A stretch of 64,000 bases of DNA, from contig OZ244977.1 of the NCBI GenBank assembly GCA_965222995.1, forward strand, positions 1,054,001-1,118,000. The letters run 5' to 3'. Position numbers and translations under genes: made by a program. The notes beneath the pieces are model-generated. The model was not told the DNA's origin, did no database searches, and saw only the letters and a list, made by a program, of their open reading frames with translations. The stretch comes from SB11 sp965222995 (GTDB lineage: Bacteria > Bacteroidota > Bacteroidia > UBA8524). Every line of letters starts with the position of its first letter. The first letter of the stretch is position 1. Positions 1 to 8,257 of the stretch are shown in pieces.

Positions 1-697
1 GTTGGAAAGGGTTACTACGTTTAAGGATAAAGCAAAATGTCAACCCGATAATATTAATGCAGGTTTGCTTACCTATCCCGTACTAATGAGTGCAGATATA
101 CTGATACACAAAGCCTCAAAAGTACCGGTAGGGAAAGACCAAGAGCAGCATTTAGAGATGGCACGTACTTTTGGTAACCGTTTTAACCACTTGTATGGAG
201 AAGATTTTTTCCCAGAGCCTCAAGCTTTTAATTTCGGTAACAAGTTGGTAAAAGTTCCCGGTTTAGACGGTAAAGGAAAAATGAGCAAGAGCAACGGTGA
301 AAACACCGCTATTTTCTTGCGTGATACTCGTGAGCAGATTATCAAAAAAATGAAACGCTCGGTTACTGATAGTGGCCCAACAGAAGAAAACCAAACCAAA
401 CCTGAACCTATCCAAAATTTGTTCGATTTAATGGCATTGGTATCTGGCGAAGAAACCTATAAACACTTCGATAATTTATATAATACTTGTGCCATACGTT
501 ACGGCGATTTCAAAATGCAAATTGCCGAAGATATGGATGCCTACATAGCACCATTGCGCGATAAAATAAACGAGATAGATAATGACGATGCCTTTATCGG
601 CAACGCTTTAAAAATGGGTACAGAAAGAGCCAGAGCCAGTGCTGCTGAAACTATTGCAGGTGCTCGCAGACTAATCGGCTTTAAGAAGTTTTATTAA
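1..697 (+). CDS. trpS: Tryptophanyl-tRNA synthetase, C-terminal part (gene begins before the window)
   Basis: Charges tRNA-Trp with tryptophan in the cytoplasm. The readable 231 residues carry TrpRS hallmarks: GLLTYPVLMSADIL, then VGKDQEQHLEMAR from the tryptophan/ATP pocket, and the class I KMSKS loop (KMSKSN, about nt 278-295). The helical anticodon-binding part and the ending RRLIGFKKFY fit the family. The frame is open to base 1, so the N-terminal Rossmann half with the HIGH-type motif lies outside the window and no true start can be chosen; the TTG at base 2 is an internal codon. Only 16 bases separate its stop from the next gene, which has its own promoter-like element, so co-transcription is not required. 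Identity is secure. Confidence 0.95.
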   Translation, partial: LERVTTFKDKAKCQPDNINAGLLTYPVLMSADILIHKASKVPVGKDQEQHLEMARTFGNRFNHLYGEDFFPEPQAFNFGNKLVKVPGLDGKGKMSKSNGENTAIFLRDTREQIIKKMKRSVTDSGPTEENQTKPEPIQNLFDLMALVSGEETYKHFDNLYNTCAIRYGDFKMQIAEDMDAYIAPLRDKINEIDNDDAFIGNALKMGTERARASAAETIAGARRLIGFKKFY

Positions 698-699
698 TG

Positions 700-707
700 T
701 ACTTTTG
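700..707 (+). promoter_or_regulatory. Bacteroidota -7 element TACTTTTG
   Basis: TACTTTTG fits TANNTTTG exactly and ends 6 bases before the ATG at 714. With initiation about 7 bases downstream, the transcript would begin at or next to the start codon. I see no convincing -33 TTTG. Confidence 0.5.
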
Positions 708-713
708 TAGGTA

Positions 714-1598
714 ATGGCCACCTACCTAAATAGCAACCAACGTGTTTTTGTAATAAAGTCGCTGGTGTTTTTTAGTTTGGTGCGTTGGTATAACCTGTTG
801 CTCATTACTGCCGCCCAATATCTTACCGCTATAAAAATTCTAAATGCTGATTTAACAGTATGGCAAGTTTTATCTATGCCGCAACTGCACTGGATAGTAC
901 TTAGCACAGCACTTATTACAGCAGGAGGCTACCTTATCAATGCCTTTTACGATTATGAGAAAGACCTTGCCAACCATGGCGAGGAGGTAATCATCAACAA
1001 AATAATCAGTAAACGTTTTGCTATTAATGCCTATTTGGTGTGTAATGCCTTTGCTTTACTAATAGCACTTTTTTTAAACTTTAAACTGTTTTTGTTTTAT
1101 GGCTTACTGATTTTCCTGTTATGGTTCTACTCGCATAAGCTAAAGAAACTGCCACTTTTAGGAAATTTCACCGCTTCATTTTTGGCAGTAAGCGCTTTCC
1201 TTTCCATTTGTATATTTTATTGGCAAATTAATTTGCTCATAGTGTTATACGCCACCTATATTGGTTTAATAGCACTTACTCGCGAGATAGTGAAAGATAT
1301 GGAGGCTATAAAAGGCGATATGCTGTTTGGCTACAAAACCTTTCCCGTTACATTTGGCATCAGGAAAACTAAAATACTCTTAGCTCCTATAATGTTAGCT
1401 TGTGTACCTATTGGGTACTATCTATTCAACTACCTGTTTCCGACCTATTCTGCTATTTATTTTTCCGTATCATTTTCAGGGATAGTAATAGCCATGTTAT
1501 ACCTTATGTTCACCAGAACAGAGAGAGGGTATAAACAAATTGATGATTACTATAAGCTAATTATTGTACTTGGAATACTGAATATTGCGTTAGTATAA
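714..1598 (+). CDS. UbiA-family prenyltransferase
   Basis: Integral membrane enzyme that transfers a polyprenyl group to an aromatic or glycerol-phosphate acceptor. The 294-residue protein is mostly hydrophobic helices and has both Asp-rich UbiA motifs: N76-AFY-D80-YEK-D84 (NxxxDxxxD) and D195-MEAIKG-D202, followed by YKTFPVTFG. This exact style is found in Bacteroidota proteins annotated as geranylgeranylglycerol-phosphate geranylgeranyltransferase, but UbiA proteins are often misnamed. A quinone or heme O step is possible and the acceptor cannot be read from sequence. The ATG at 714 gives an uninterrupted N-terminus and sits just after a -7 element. The next gene follows after 6 bases, so the two are probably cotranscribed. 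Confidence 0.85.
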   Translation: MATYLNSNQRVFVIKSLVFFSLVRWYNLLLITAAQYLTAIKILNADLTVWQVLSMPQLHWIVLSTALITAGGYLINAFYDYEKDLANHGEEVIINKIISKRFAINAYLVCNAFALLIALFLNFKLFLFYGLLIFLLWFYSHKLKKLPLLGNFTASFLAVSAFLSICIFYWQINLLIVLYATYIGLIALTREIVKDMEAIKGDMLFGYKTFPVTFGIRKTKILLAPIMLACVPIGYYLFNYLFPTYSAIYFSVSFSGIVIAMLYLMFTRTERGYKQIDDYYKLIIVLGILNIALV

Positions 1599-1604
1599 CA
1601 GCAT

Positions 1605-2495
1605 ATGAAAAAGCTACTTATAATAGTATTGGTTGGTTTTGCTTCTCTTACACTAACAGCGCAACCCCCAAAAGCCATACAAGACATTATTGATAATGTT
1701 GAGGAGATAAATAATGCAATAGGCGATTCTATTAGAGAGTACGACACCGCTTTTAAACGTCCTGCTAAAATTGATATTTGGATACATGACAATCAGATAA
1801 AGAAAATAATAGTTGACCAATTGCTACCCTATGCCAATAGCCTTACCTATTATTATTTTAAGTATAGCTCTTTGGTTTATGTGAAGCATACTTTTCTTTC
1901 AGAAGAATACCACAAGAAAGAAATAAAGGAGTATGGTTTTGCCGGTACTGATTCAGTAGTTGTACAAGAAGGTTATTTTGAATATGATGAACTACTTAGT
2001 AAAGACTATTTAATTTTTGAAGGAGATGATACCTTGTTCTGGGGGGTGGAAATGCAAAAGCAGGGATATACACTTTTTGATAAATATCGAAAACACCTTG
2101 ACTATAATCCTTACAAGACTTTAGAGTATGATAGTGTTGTAGCATACGATTTTAGGGGTGAGGGAGGAGGTTCTATTACTGACGGGAAAGGAAGGTTAGA
2201 CAAAACAGCTAAAAACGGAACTACATTTTCTCAAGCACAAATAGATAGTCTTATAACTACGGTTGTAGATACTTCTTCTTATGGTGGATTTAGTGCCGCT
2301 TGCTTCGACCCGCACATGGGCATTGTGTTCTACAATGAAGGTAAAGTAGTAAGTAAAATAGATGTATGTTTTGAGTGTAACTATTTAGTGAGTAGTGAAA
2401 CATTGCATGCTCCCCGATATCATACAAATAGAAGCTTTGGTGATGATTATATGATAACGACTCCAAAGTATGGTTTTTCTTATGAGGGAAGATAA
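1605..2495 (+). CDS. Secreted protein of unknown function, probably cut short by an in-frame TAA
   Basis: I do not recognise the function. The 296 residues start with a clear signal peptide (MKKLLIIVLVGFASLTLTAQ), so the product is exported. The C-terminal third has a compact region with AACFDPHMGIVFYNEGK followed by DVCFECNYLV, a CxxC-containing pattern I associate with uncharacterised Bacteroidota proteins. The annotated stop (TAA, 2493-2495) is followed in the same frame by 28 codons of coding-like text ending at a second TAA (2580-2582): KLKQLHKSLGLKIKPLEG and then SVFDTPPDKD. The tail continues the style of the preceding GFSYEGR. The gene may therefore really end at 2582 and carry a nonsense mutation or sequence error. 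It converges on the glycosyltransferase, overlapping its stop by 4 bases if the tail is counted. Confidence 0.7.
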   Translation: MKKLLIIVLVGFASLTLTAQPPKAIQDIIDNVEEINNAIGDSIREYDTAFKRPAKIDIWIHDNQIKKIIVDQLLPYANSLTYYYFKYSSLVYVKHTFLSEEYHKKEIKEYGFAGTDSVVVQEGYFEYDELLSKDYLIFEGDDTLFWGVEMQKQGYTLFDKYRKHLDYNPYKTLEYDSVVAYDFRGEGGGSITDGKGRLDKTAKNGTTFSQAQIDSLITTVVDTSSYGGFSAACFDPHMGIVFYNEGKVVSKIDVCFECNYLVSSETLHAPRYHTNRSFGDDYMITTPKYGFSYEGR

Positions 2496-2578
2496 AAGCT
2501 AAAGCAACTTCATAAAAGTTTAGGGCTCAAAATCAAACCTCTTGAAGGAAGTGTTTTTGATACTCCACCCGACAAAGA

Positions 2579-3874
2579 TTAATCCCTGTTTAAAATAGCT
2601 TTGGCGTAGTTCTCCCAGCTTAATACTTCTGCTGTTTTGGCTATATTTTCTCTTGGGATGGGGTTTTCAATAAAGCGTTCCATTTGTGCTGCCATGCTTT
2701 CTATATCTTCTGCTTCAGCTAAGTAGCCGTTAAAACCATCTTTTATCGTTTCAGGGAAGTGTCCCACTTTGGTAGCTAATACAGGTACATTAAAGTTATA
2801 CGATAAGCTCTCAACTCCAGATGGGGTTGCAGTTAGGTAATACAACAATACCACATCACTCACCTGCCAGTATTTGCTTACTTCTTCATTAGGTACAAAA
2901 CGATTTACAATTGTGGTAATATCTTGCAGGTTTAACTCATCTACCAAGTCTATCGGGCGGTATTCTTGCTCATTATCGCTGTTTTTAAGGAAAAGTGATT
3001 TTGCAAATTTGAATAGACCTTGCTTAATACGAGTACCTAATTTCTTGTTATTAAGTGTATTCCAAAAAGATTCTCCTACAATCAACATACTCACGTCATC
3101 GCGCTTATCGGCAACCTTTTTAAAGGCTTTAATAGCATTATGTAACCCCTTGTATTTACGGATAAACCCAAAGTAAAGAAACACATATTTCTTTAAACCC
3201 AGTTCTTTCTTAACACCTTCAATATCAAAATTTGGGTCGGGTTGGTAGAGGTCGTAAATAGGGTGGTATAGCTTTATGACAGTACTTGTGTTGTCTTTTG
3301 CTCGTTCACCCGTTTCATTAACTGTAATCTTTAATTCAGGTAAAGTAGTTTTAAGCTCATCAACGGTTTTATAGGCGTGGGTAAGGTAGGTATTGGCTTT
3401 TTTCAAGCCATAGCGACTAAAAAACTTATCTATACTACTACTTTCTTTTTGCACTACTAAGTGGCAATCGAAAATTACTTCAATATCAGTTTTTAGTAGT
3501 TTACGAGCCATCCAGCCCATAGGCAAACCTTGCAAAGCTATAGCCCACTGAAAAATTACCATATCGGGGCTAAGACTTTTTATCAGCTTTACAGTAGCCG
3601 CCCAACTAAATGGATTATTGTAATTGGTAATATAAGTAACCTTAATATTGGTACCTTCCAAATGGTCGCTTTTACTGCTACGGTCAATAAAATCGCGTGG
3701 AATAATAGCCGGGTATTGCTGTGTCCACGATACAATATGCACTTCTACCCCCAGCTTGTCTAAGGCCTTGGCTAATGATGTATTATAATTACTTATTCCG
3801 CCCTTAAACTGAGGACCCGGCCCAAAAAGAACTGCTTTAGTCAATGTTTTCTGTTTTAGTAGTGTCAGAATCAA
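2579..3874 (-). CDS. Glycosyltransferase, GT-B fold family 4-like
   Basis: Retaining GT-B glycosyltransferase that probably works on cell-surface polysaccharide or glycolipid in the cytoplasm or at the inner membrane. The N-terminus KAVLFGPGPQFKGGISNYN is the glycine-rich acceptor-side loop. The C-terminal half has VFLYFGFIRKYKGLHNAI and a nucleotide-sugar region GVESLSYNFNVPVLATKVG, where family 4 enzymes keep a Glu-containing motif. Donor and acceptor are unknown. The frame opens with TTG at 3874, but a second TTG at 3844 gives MTKAVLFGPG and overlaps the upstream lipoprotein gene (stop at 3837) by only 8 bases, so translation may start there by coupling. The two genes form a short minus-strand operon. 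Confidence 0.85.
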   Translation of the reverse strand: MILTLLKQKTLTKAVLFGPGPQFKGGISNYNTSLAKALDKLGVEVHIVSWTQQYPAIIPRDFIDRSSKSDHLEGTNIKVTYITNYNNPFSWAATVKLIKSLSPDMVIFQWAIALQGLPMGWMARKLLKTDIEVIFDCHLVVQKESSSIDKFFSRYGLKKANTYLTHAYKTVDELKTTLPELKITVNETGERAKDNTSTVIKLYHPIYDLYQPDPNFDIEGVKKELGLKKYVFLYFGFIRKYKGLHNAIKAFKKVADKRDDVSMLIVGESFWNTLNNKKLGTRIKQGLFKFAKSLFLKNSDNEQEYRPIDLVDELNLQDITTIVNRFVPNEEVSKYWQVSDVVLLYYLTATPSGVESLSYNFNVPVLATKVGHFPETIKDGFNGYLAEAEDIESMAAQMERFIENPIPRENIAKTAEVLSWENYAKAILNRD

Positions 3875-4286
3875 TAACAGGTTGAGTACAATCCTCCAAA
3901 ATAGCTGTCCACTCTTTTATAGCAGTATTATACTTTTCTAAAGTGGCCTTAAAGTCTTTTAAGGTTTGTGTTGCAGTTTCACTTTTCACTTCTCCATTAT
4001 CAAACTTGTCTTTCCAGTCTTCAAAGGCTTTTCCTGCCACATTCCAGTTATTCATTTCAGTTTTATAGGTTTCTTTCAACTGTTTACAGTCATCACTTAA
4101 AAGGCTATCATTAGTTAGCTGCTGTCCCATTTGTAAGCCCCAATTGTTCAATATCTCATTTGTAGCTGCCCAGTCTCTTTCAAAACCACCAATTTCGGCT
4201 TTTATAGCTCTGGTTTTTTCGTCTTTGGGTTTGCAGGCTGCAAAGGCTATTAGTAGTGAAAATAAAATCAGAAATCCTTTTTTCAT
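3837..4286 (-). CDS. Small lipoprotein of unknown function
   Basis: The 149-residue product begins MKKGFLILFSLLIAFAAC, a lipoprotein signal peptide with lipobox AFAA-C, so it should be lipidated and exported. The mature part is charged and helical (repeated Lys/Glu, Trp at intervals) with no domain I can name. It overlaps the downstream glycosyltransferase gene and probably shares its transcript. A -7 element TACTTTTG lies at 4305-4312 on the same strand, 18 bases upstream of the ATG. Confidence 0.75.
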   Translation of the reverse strand: MKKGFLILFSLLIAFAACKPKDEKTRAIKAEIGGFERDWAATNEILNNWGLQMGQQLTNDSLLSDDCKQLKETYKTEMNNWNVAGKAFEDWKDKFDNGEVKSETATQTLKDFKATLEKYNTAIKEWTAILEDCTQPVIDSDTTKTENID

Positions 4287-4304
4287 GGTATCTCAACTTT
4301 GCTT

Positions 4305-4312
4305 CAAAAGTA
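4305..4312 (-). promoter_or_regulatory. -7 element TACTTTTG for the lipoprotein/glycosyltransferase operon
   Basis: On the minus strand the bases read TACTTTTG, a perfect TANNTTTG, 18 bases before the ATG at 4286. The divergent RidA-family gene starts at 4369 and has TATTTTCG at 4353-4360, so this 82-base gap is a divergent promoter region. Confidence 0.45.
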
Positions 4313-4368
4313 GGGTAGAGCAATTAAGGGTGCAAACATGTTTTACAAAGCTTATTTTCGCACTGATT

Positions 4369-4788
4369 ATGACGAACGAAAAAATAAACTCTAGCAAAGC
4401 CCCTGAACCTGTGGGCTTATATCCCCATGCCCGTAGAGTGGGTAATTTATTATTTCTTTCAGGAGTGGGGCCACGCGAGCGTGGGACTAAGAAAATACCC
4501 GGTGTAGAGTTAGATGATAATGGAAATATAACCAGTTACGATATTGCTAAGCAATGCCACAGTGTGTTTCAAAATGTACGTTATGTATTAGAAGATGCAG
4601 GGAGCAGCTGGGATAAAATTGTAGATGTAACCGTTTTTCTTACTAATATGAAAGATGACTTTAAAACCTACAATGCATTATATGCAGAGTACTTTAAAGA
4701 CAATTTGCCTTGCCGTACTACTTTAGAGATTAACTGCCTGCCTACACCTATTGCCATTGAGTTAAAGGTGATTGCTACAATTGATTAG
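4369..4788 (+). CDS. RidA family protein (aminomuconate deaminase-like)
   Basis: RidA proteins hydrolyse reactive enamine/imine intermediates; one branch is 2-aminomuconate deaminase of the tryptophan-kynurenine route. The 139 residues show the family layout: N-terminal APEPVGLYPHARRVGNLLFLSG, central VRYVLEDAGSSWDKIVDVTVFL, and the C-terminal RTTLEINCLPTPIAIELKVIA carrying the family arginine before the beta strand. The extra GPRERGTKKIPGV segment resembles the aminomuconate deaminase branch more than canonical RidA. The frame is open upstream to 4144, but that part is the antisense of the lipoprotein gene and the ATG at 4369 is the natural start. A tryptophan 2,3-dioxygenase family gene at 18331 could be a pathway partner, though no other kynurenine gene is present. 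Confidence 0.85.
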   Translation: MTNEKINSSKAPEPVGLYPHARRVGNLLFLSGVGPRERGTKKIPGVELDDNGNITSYDIAKQCHSVFQNVRYVLEDAGSSWDKIVDVTVFLTNMKDDFKTYNALYAEYFKDNLPCRTTLEINCLPTPIAIELKVIATID

Positions 4789-4857
4789 TTTCCCGGTTAG
4801 TTACCCAGGATTTGATTTTGCATTAATGCCTAAGATTCCGAAACAAGTTCGGGATGA

Positions 4858-5994
4858 CTAAGAATAGATATTTTTCTTAAAGAAGTTTTGCCCCGGAAAG
4901 GTAATGAGCATAGCCTCCAATAATTTTAAAAAACGGAAAGAAGCCCAATAAATAAATAATTTTATTGGGTTTACTTTTAGGTTTAAGTTTGGGTCTTGGC
5001 TTTGTACACTTTCTGAGTTTATAAGCGTTTGCAGGTGCTCACGGAACTCCTTGGAAAATTCCTCATCAAGTACATTAATATTAAACTCTACACTAGCATA
5101 AGCACTTAAATAGTTTAGATTGTAAGAACCTACTGTACACCATTTACCGTCTACGCAAGCCACTTTAGCATGAAGAATGCTTGGCTTCCACTCATATACT
5201 TCAATATTATTACGCAATAAATACCTGTATAGATAGTGCATGGCGTTTTTTGCCATAGGAACATCAGATATACCCGGGAGTAACATTTTTATTTTTACTC
5301 CCCGTTGCGAAGCATCTTTAAGTAATCTCCTAAAATAGCCGCCGGGCAAAAAGTAACTATTGGCTATTATAATTTCTTCTTTGGCTTCTTTTATCGCTTT
5401 TGCATAAGACTGAGCTATTTGGTTTTTACTCCTTAACCAATCGTTTTGGCGAAGCTGTATAGACATTTGTTTGTCATCGTCATCATACTCGTTAAAAAGA
5501 GGATAATTTTTTTTATGCCTTCTGAACCATTGTGCATATACTTGCCTGCATACTCTCACAACATGCTGCCCCACATCTCCTTTGACTAGTATGGCAAAAT
5601 CAAACCAAGCCCAGTCGAAACCATGGCCTGAATAGCGGTTAGATATATTAATACCTCCAACAAGAGTGATGTGCCTATCTACCACTACAATTTTGTGGTG
5701 TAACCTCCTGCCCCAAGCAAAGTTTCCCCGCTTGCCTAGTCTGCCAAAAAAACGTAGTTGTATACCCGTTTGGCGAACTTCTTTTTTGAAAGTCTTATCC
5801 AGGTCTTTGGAGCCGTACGCATCTAAAACCATATATACAGTAACGCCTCTTTTTGATGCCGCTATTAAGGCATCAACTATTCGGCTACCTGTTTCGTCGT
5901 TTTCTAAAGAATAAGTTTGTAGGTGAATTTCATATTCAGCAGCATTTATTATTTCTTCCAAACGGTTGAAATAATCCATACCACTATGCACCAA
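4858..5994 (-). CDS. Phospholipase D family protein (cardiolipin synthase-like)
   Basis: Two-domain HKD enzyme, likely a phosphatidyltransferase such as cardiolipin synthase. Both catalytic motifs are intact: H99-H-K101 with D106 (LHHKIVVVD) and H275-A-K277 with D282 (ILHAKVACVD), each followed by the usual GxxN (GGINISN; GSYNLN). There is no membrane-anchoring N-terminus, unlike classic Cls, so this is the short soluble or peripheral type. The only usual start codon is TTG at 5994 (MVHSGMDYF), but the same frame stays open for 22 more codons to a TAA at 6061-6063 and reads convincingly as family N-terminus (NSSPYKAKGEVYHANDIQLV) with no ATG, GTG or TTG. An ATC lies at 6054. The start is therefore uncertain. 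It follows the enoyl-CoA hydratase gene on the same strand. Confidence 0.88.
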   Translation of the reverse strand: MVHSGMDYFNRLEEIINAAEYEIHLQTYSLENDETGSRIVDALIAASKRGVTVYMVLDAYGSKDLDKTFKKEVRQTGIQLRFFGRLGKRGNFAWGRRLHHKIVVVDRHITLVGGINISNRYSGHGFDWAWFDFAILVKGDVGQHVVRVCRQVYAQWFRRHKKNYPLFNEYDDDDKQMSIQLRQNDWLRSKNQIAQSYAKAIKEAKEEIIIANSYFLPGGYFRRLLKDASQRGVKIKMLLPGISDVPMAKNAMHYLYRYLLRNNIEVYEWKPSILHAKVACVDGKWCTVGSYNLNYLSAYASVEFNINVLDEEFSKEFREHLQTLINSESVQSQDPNLNLKVNPIKLFIYWASFRFLKLLEAMLITFPGQNFFKKNIYS

Positions 5995-6071
5995 CTGTAT
6001 ATCATTAGCATGATATACTTCACCTTTAGCTTTATATGGTGATGAATTTTCGATAGTGGTTTAAGGTTAGC

Positions 6072-6848
6072 CTACTTGCCTTTAAAATCAGGTTTACGTT
6101 TTTCTACAAAGGCAGCCATACCTTCTTTTTGGTCTTCGGTAGCAAATAACATGTAGAAGTTTTTACGTTCAAAGTATAAACCTTCTGTAAGGTTACTTTC
6201 GAAAGACTTTAAAACACTTTCTTTTGCCATTTGTACTGCTATGGGCGATTGCCTTGCAATGTCTTTAGCTAGTTTTACAGCTTCTTGTAAGTAAACCTCA
6301 ACAGGAACTACGCGATTGATTAAACCAGCCTGTAAAGCTTGCTCTGCACTAATAAAGTTACCCGTTAATACCATTTCCATGGCTAAAGCTTTACCTACTG
6401 CACGGGGCAAACGCTGTGTTCCGCCGGCACCGGGCATTACACCTATTTTTATTTCTGGCTGACCAAATTGTGCTGTTTCTGATGCAATCACCATATCACA
6501 ATGCATCACCAACTCACAACCGCCACCTAATGCAAAGCCGGAAACCGCTGCTATAATAGGCTTCTTGGTACGCTTAATTTGGTCCCAAGTACTAAACTGG
6601 TCTATCTTAAGCATATCAACAGCGCCCTTTCCACTCATTTGCTTAATATCAGCCCCTGCTGCAAAAGCACGCTCGTTTCCTGTAATTATAATAGCACGTA
6701 CGTTGTCATCCTCATCCAGTTCTTTCAGCGCATCACGCACCTCCAGCATCAATTGTAAATTAAGAGCGTTTAGCTCTTTAGGGCGATTAAGGCGGATTAA
6801 GGCAATGTGTTTATCAAACTGGGGTTCTACTATTATAAATTCGTTCAT
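6072..6848 (-). CDS. Enoyl-CoA hydratase
   Basis: Crotonase-fold enzyme hydrating trans-2-enoyl-CoA to 3-hydroxyacyl-CoA, in fatty acid or amino acid breakdown. The 258-residue length is standard. Key motifs are the oxyanion-hole segment AFAAGADIKQM, both catalytic glutamates (GGGCELVMHCD and QFGQPEIKIG), and GVMPGAGGTQRLPRAVGK. The sequence closely follows the mitochondrial ECHS1/crotonase type, so a short-chain substrate is likely. No dehydrogenase or thiolase is adjacent, so pathway context is missing. The ATG at 6848 begins MNEFIIVEP. The 99 bases upstream, to the ZIP gene stop, contain low-complexity GTT/GAT repeats and no gene. Confidence 0.93.
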   Translation of the reverse strand: MNEFIIVEPQFDKHIALIRLNRPKELNALNLQLMLEVRDALKELDEDDNVRAIIITGNERAFAAGADIKQMSGKGAVDMLKIDQFSTWDQIKRTKKPIIAAVSGFALGGGCELVMHCDMVIASETAQFGQPEIKIGVMPGAGGTQRLPRAVGKALAMEMVLTGNFISAEQALQAGLINRVVPVEVYLQEAVKLAKDIARQSPIAVQMAKESVLKSFESNLTEGLYFERKNFYMLFATEDQKEGMAAFVEKRKPDFKGK

Positions 6849-6947
6849 GATGGTTAGTAGTTGTTGGTTTTTTGTTGTTAGTTATTTGTTACAGATGTCT
6901 GATGTCAGATATTTGATGTCGCGTTTGAATTCTTAAATCAAAAATCT

Positions 6948-7688
6948 TTAGTGGCTGTTTACCAGCAAATTTAATAGACCTACAAAAATACCTATAATTA
7001 TTGCTGTTAATTTCATGCGATTAAATCGGTGGTTCTCACTACTCTCAAACAATATGGTGGTAGAGATATGCAAGAAAGAGCCGATAACAATAGCTAGTAT
7101 ATTGTGCAGTGACTCTTCTGTAAACGTACTGTACTGGTTAATAATATTACTTACCAATGCGCCTAATAAAGACATTGAAGCATACAATACCATCAGTGGT
7201 ATAACCACCTTGTTTTTTAGCTTATTGGCACGTAATACACTTACCAAAACAAAAGCCGCAGGAACTTCGTGCAAGGCAATACCTACTATCATACTAGTAC
7301 CTAAACCCGAACTATGATATGCCCCTGCACCTATTGGCATTCCTTCAATAAAACTATGTATGCTTAGTGCAGCTATTAAAGATATAGGTATACGATAGGC
7401 TTGCTTTTTCTCATCAGCATGGTAATGTCCATGGTCTGCACCTCTGGTATAAAAGTCTAAGAATATTTGCAATAAGAAACCGCCAAGTACATAAATACCT
7501 GCATCGCTATGTCCATGACCGCCAAAAACATGGGGCATTAATACCAAAATTGATAACGACAGTAGAAATGAGCCACTAAAAGCCAAAAGTAGTTTGGTAA
7601 AAGATTCTTTCCCTCTGTTTAAGAAAAAGCCAAGCACACCTCCTACAAAAGGAGCAGCAAATAATAATATGTACCAAAAAATACTCAA
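6948..7688 (-). CDS. ZIP family divalent metal transporter
   Basis: Inner-membrane importer of zinc or other divalent metals. The 246 residues are mostly hydrophobic helices. The metal-binding signatures of TM4 and TM5 are visible as IHSFIEGMPIGAG (HxxxEG) and GIALHEVPAAFVLVS (HE-P). A His-rich cytoplasmic loop (HGHSDAGIY and then GADHGHYHADE) is typical of the family. Its start overlaps the PAP2 gene stop by 4 bases, so the two are translationally coupled. No Zur box was recognised. Confidence 0.9.
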   Translation of the reverse strand: MSIFWYILLFAAPFVGGVLGFFLNRGKESFTKLLLAFSGSFLLSLSILVLMPHVFGGHGHSDAGIYVLGGFLLQIFLDFYTRGADHGHYHADEKKQAYRIPISLIAALSIHSFIEGMPIGAGAYHSSGLGTSMIVGIALHEVPAAFVLVSVLRANKLKNKVVIPLMVLYASMSLLGALVSNIINQYSTFTEESLHNILAIVIGSFLHISTTILFESSENHRFNRMKLTAIIIGIFVGLLNLLVNSH

Positions 7689-8257
7689 GCGCTAAGTTGT
7701 TTAGTACTTTTTTGTAAGCCCAGGTAGGTAAGCCATGCTAATAAGCAGCCTACTATTGCACCGGTAAGTACATCTAACGGGTAGTGTTTGCCCACATATA
7801 CTTGTGCGTAGCTTATGGCAGCAGCCCAAAAAAGCAGGGCAAAGGTAACCCAACGGAAACGTTTTTTTAGCAATAAGCTAAATAGCAATGCTAAAGCAAA
7901 ATGGTTGGTAGCATGTGCTGAGAAATACCCATACATACCGCCACAACCTACACGCTCAACCATTTTATCTTTAAGGGCTTCTTCTTGGCAAGGGCGTAAA
8001 CGTTTTACGGTGTGTTTAGTAGTATCCGTAATTAAAGAATCACCCACTACTACAAGCAAGGCAGTGAACACTAAAATTATCCCCGCATTTTTAAGCCCAT
8101 ACATTTTATAGAAACCAAACAGAATAAGGAGGTATAGTGGTATCCAAGTAAACTTATTTCTAAGTATAGGCATTAGCCAGTCGAAAAAAGCGTTTCCCCA
8201 TTCTTTATTAATAAGAAGGAAAGTATCAGTATCCCATTGTAATAGTTGTTCTAGCAA
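7685..8257 (-). CDS. PAP2 family phosphatase, membrane bound
   Basis: Phosphatidic-acid/undecaprenyl-pyrophosphate type phosphatase in the inner membrane. The three conserved blocks are present: KHTVKRLRP (K-x6-RP), YFSAHATNHF (the PSGH-equivalent block, here SAHATNH) and VYVGKHYPLDVLTG (H-x3-D). Helices flank them in the usual order and the 190-residue length is normal. Whether the substrate is undecaprenyl pyrophosphate, lipid A or a phospholipid cannot be decided. It starts with TTG at 8257, 7 bases inside the end of the methyltransferase gene, and overlaps the ZIP gene start by 4 bases, making a tight three-gene minus-strand operon. Confidence 0.9.
   Translation of the reverse strand: MLEQLLQWDTDTFLLINKEWGNAFFDWLMPILRNKFTWIPLYLLILFGFYKMYGLKNAGIILVFTALLVVVGDSLITDTTKHTVKRLRPCQEEALKDKMVERVGCGGMYGYFSAHATNHFALALLFSLLLKKRFRWVTFALLFWAAAISYAQVYVGKHYPLDVLTGAIVGCLLAWLTYLGLQKSTKQLSA

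Noticed and set aside
4144..4368. Upstream extension of the RidA-family gene
   Set aside because: It is the antisense of the lipoprotein gene and precedes the natural ATG at 4369, which begins the conserved domain.
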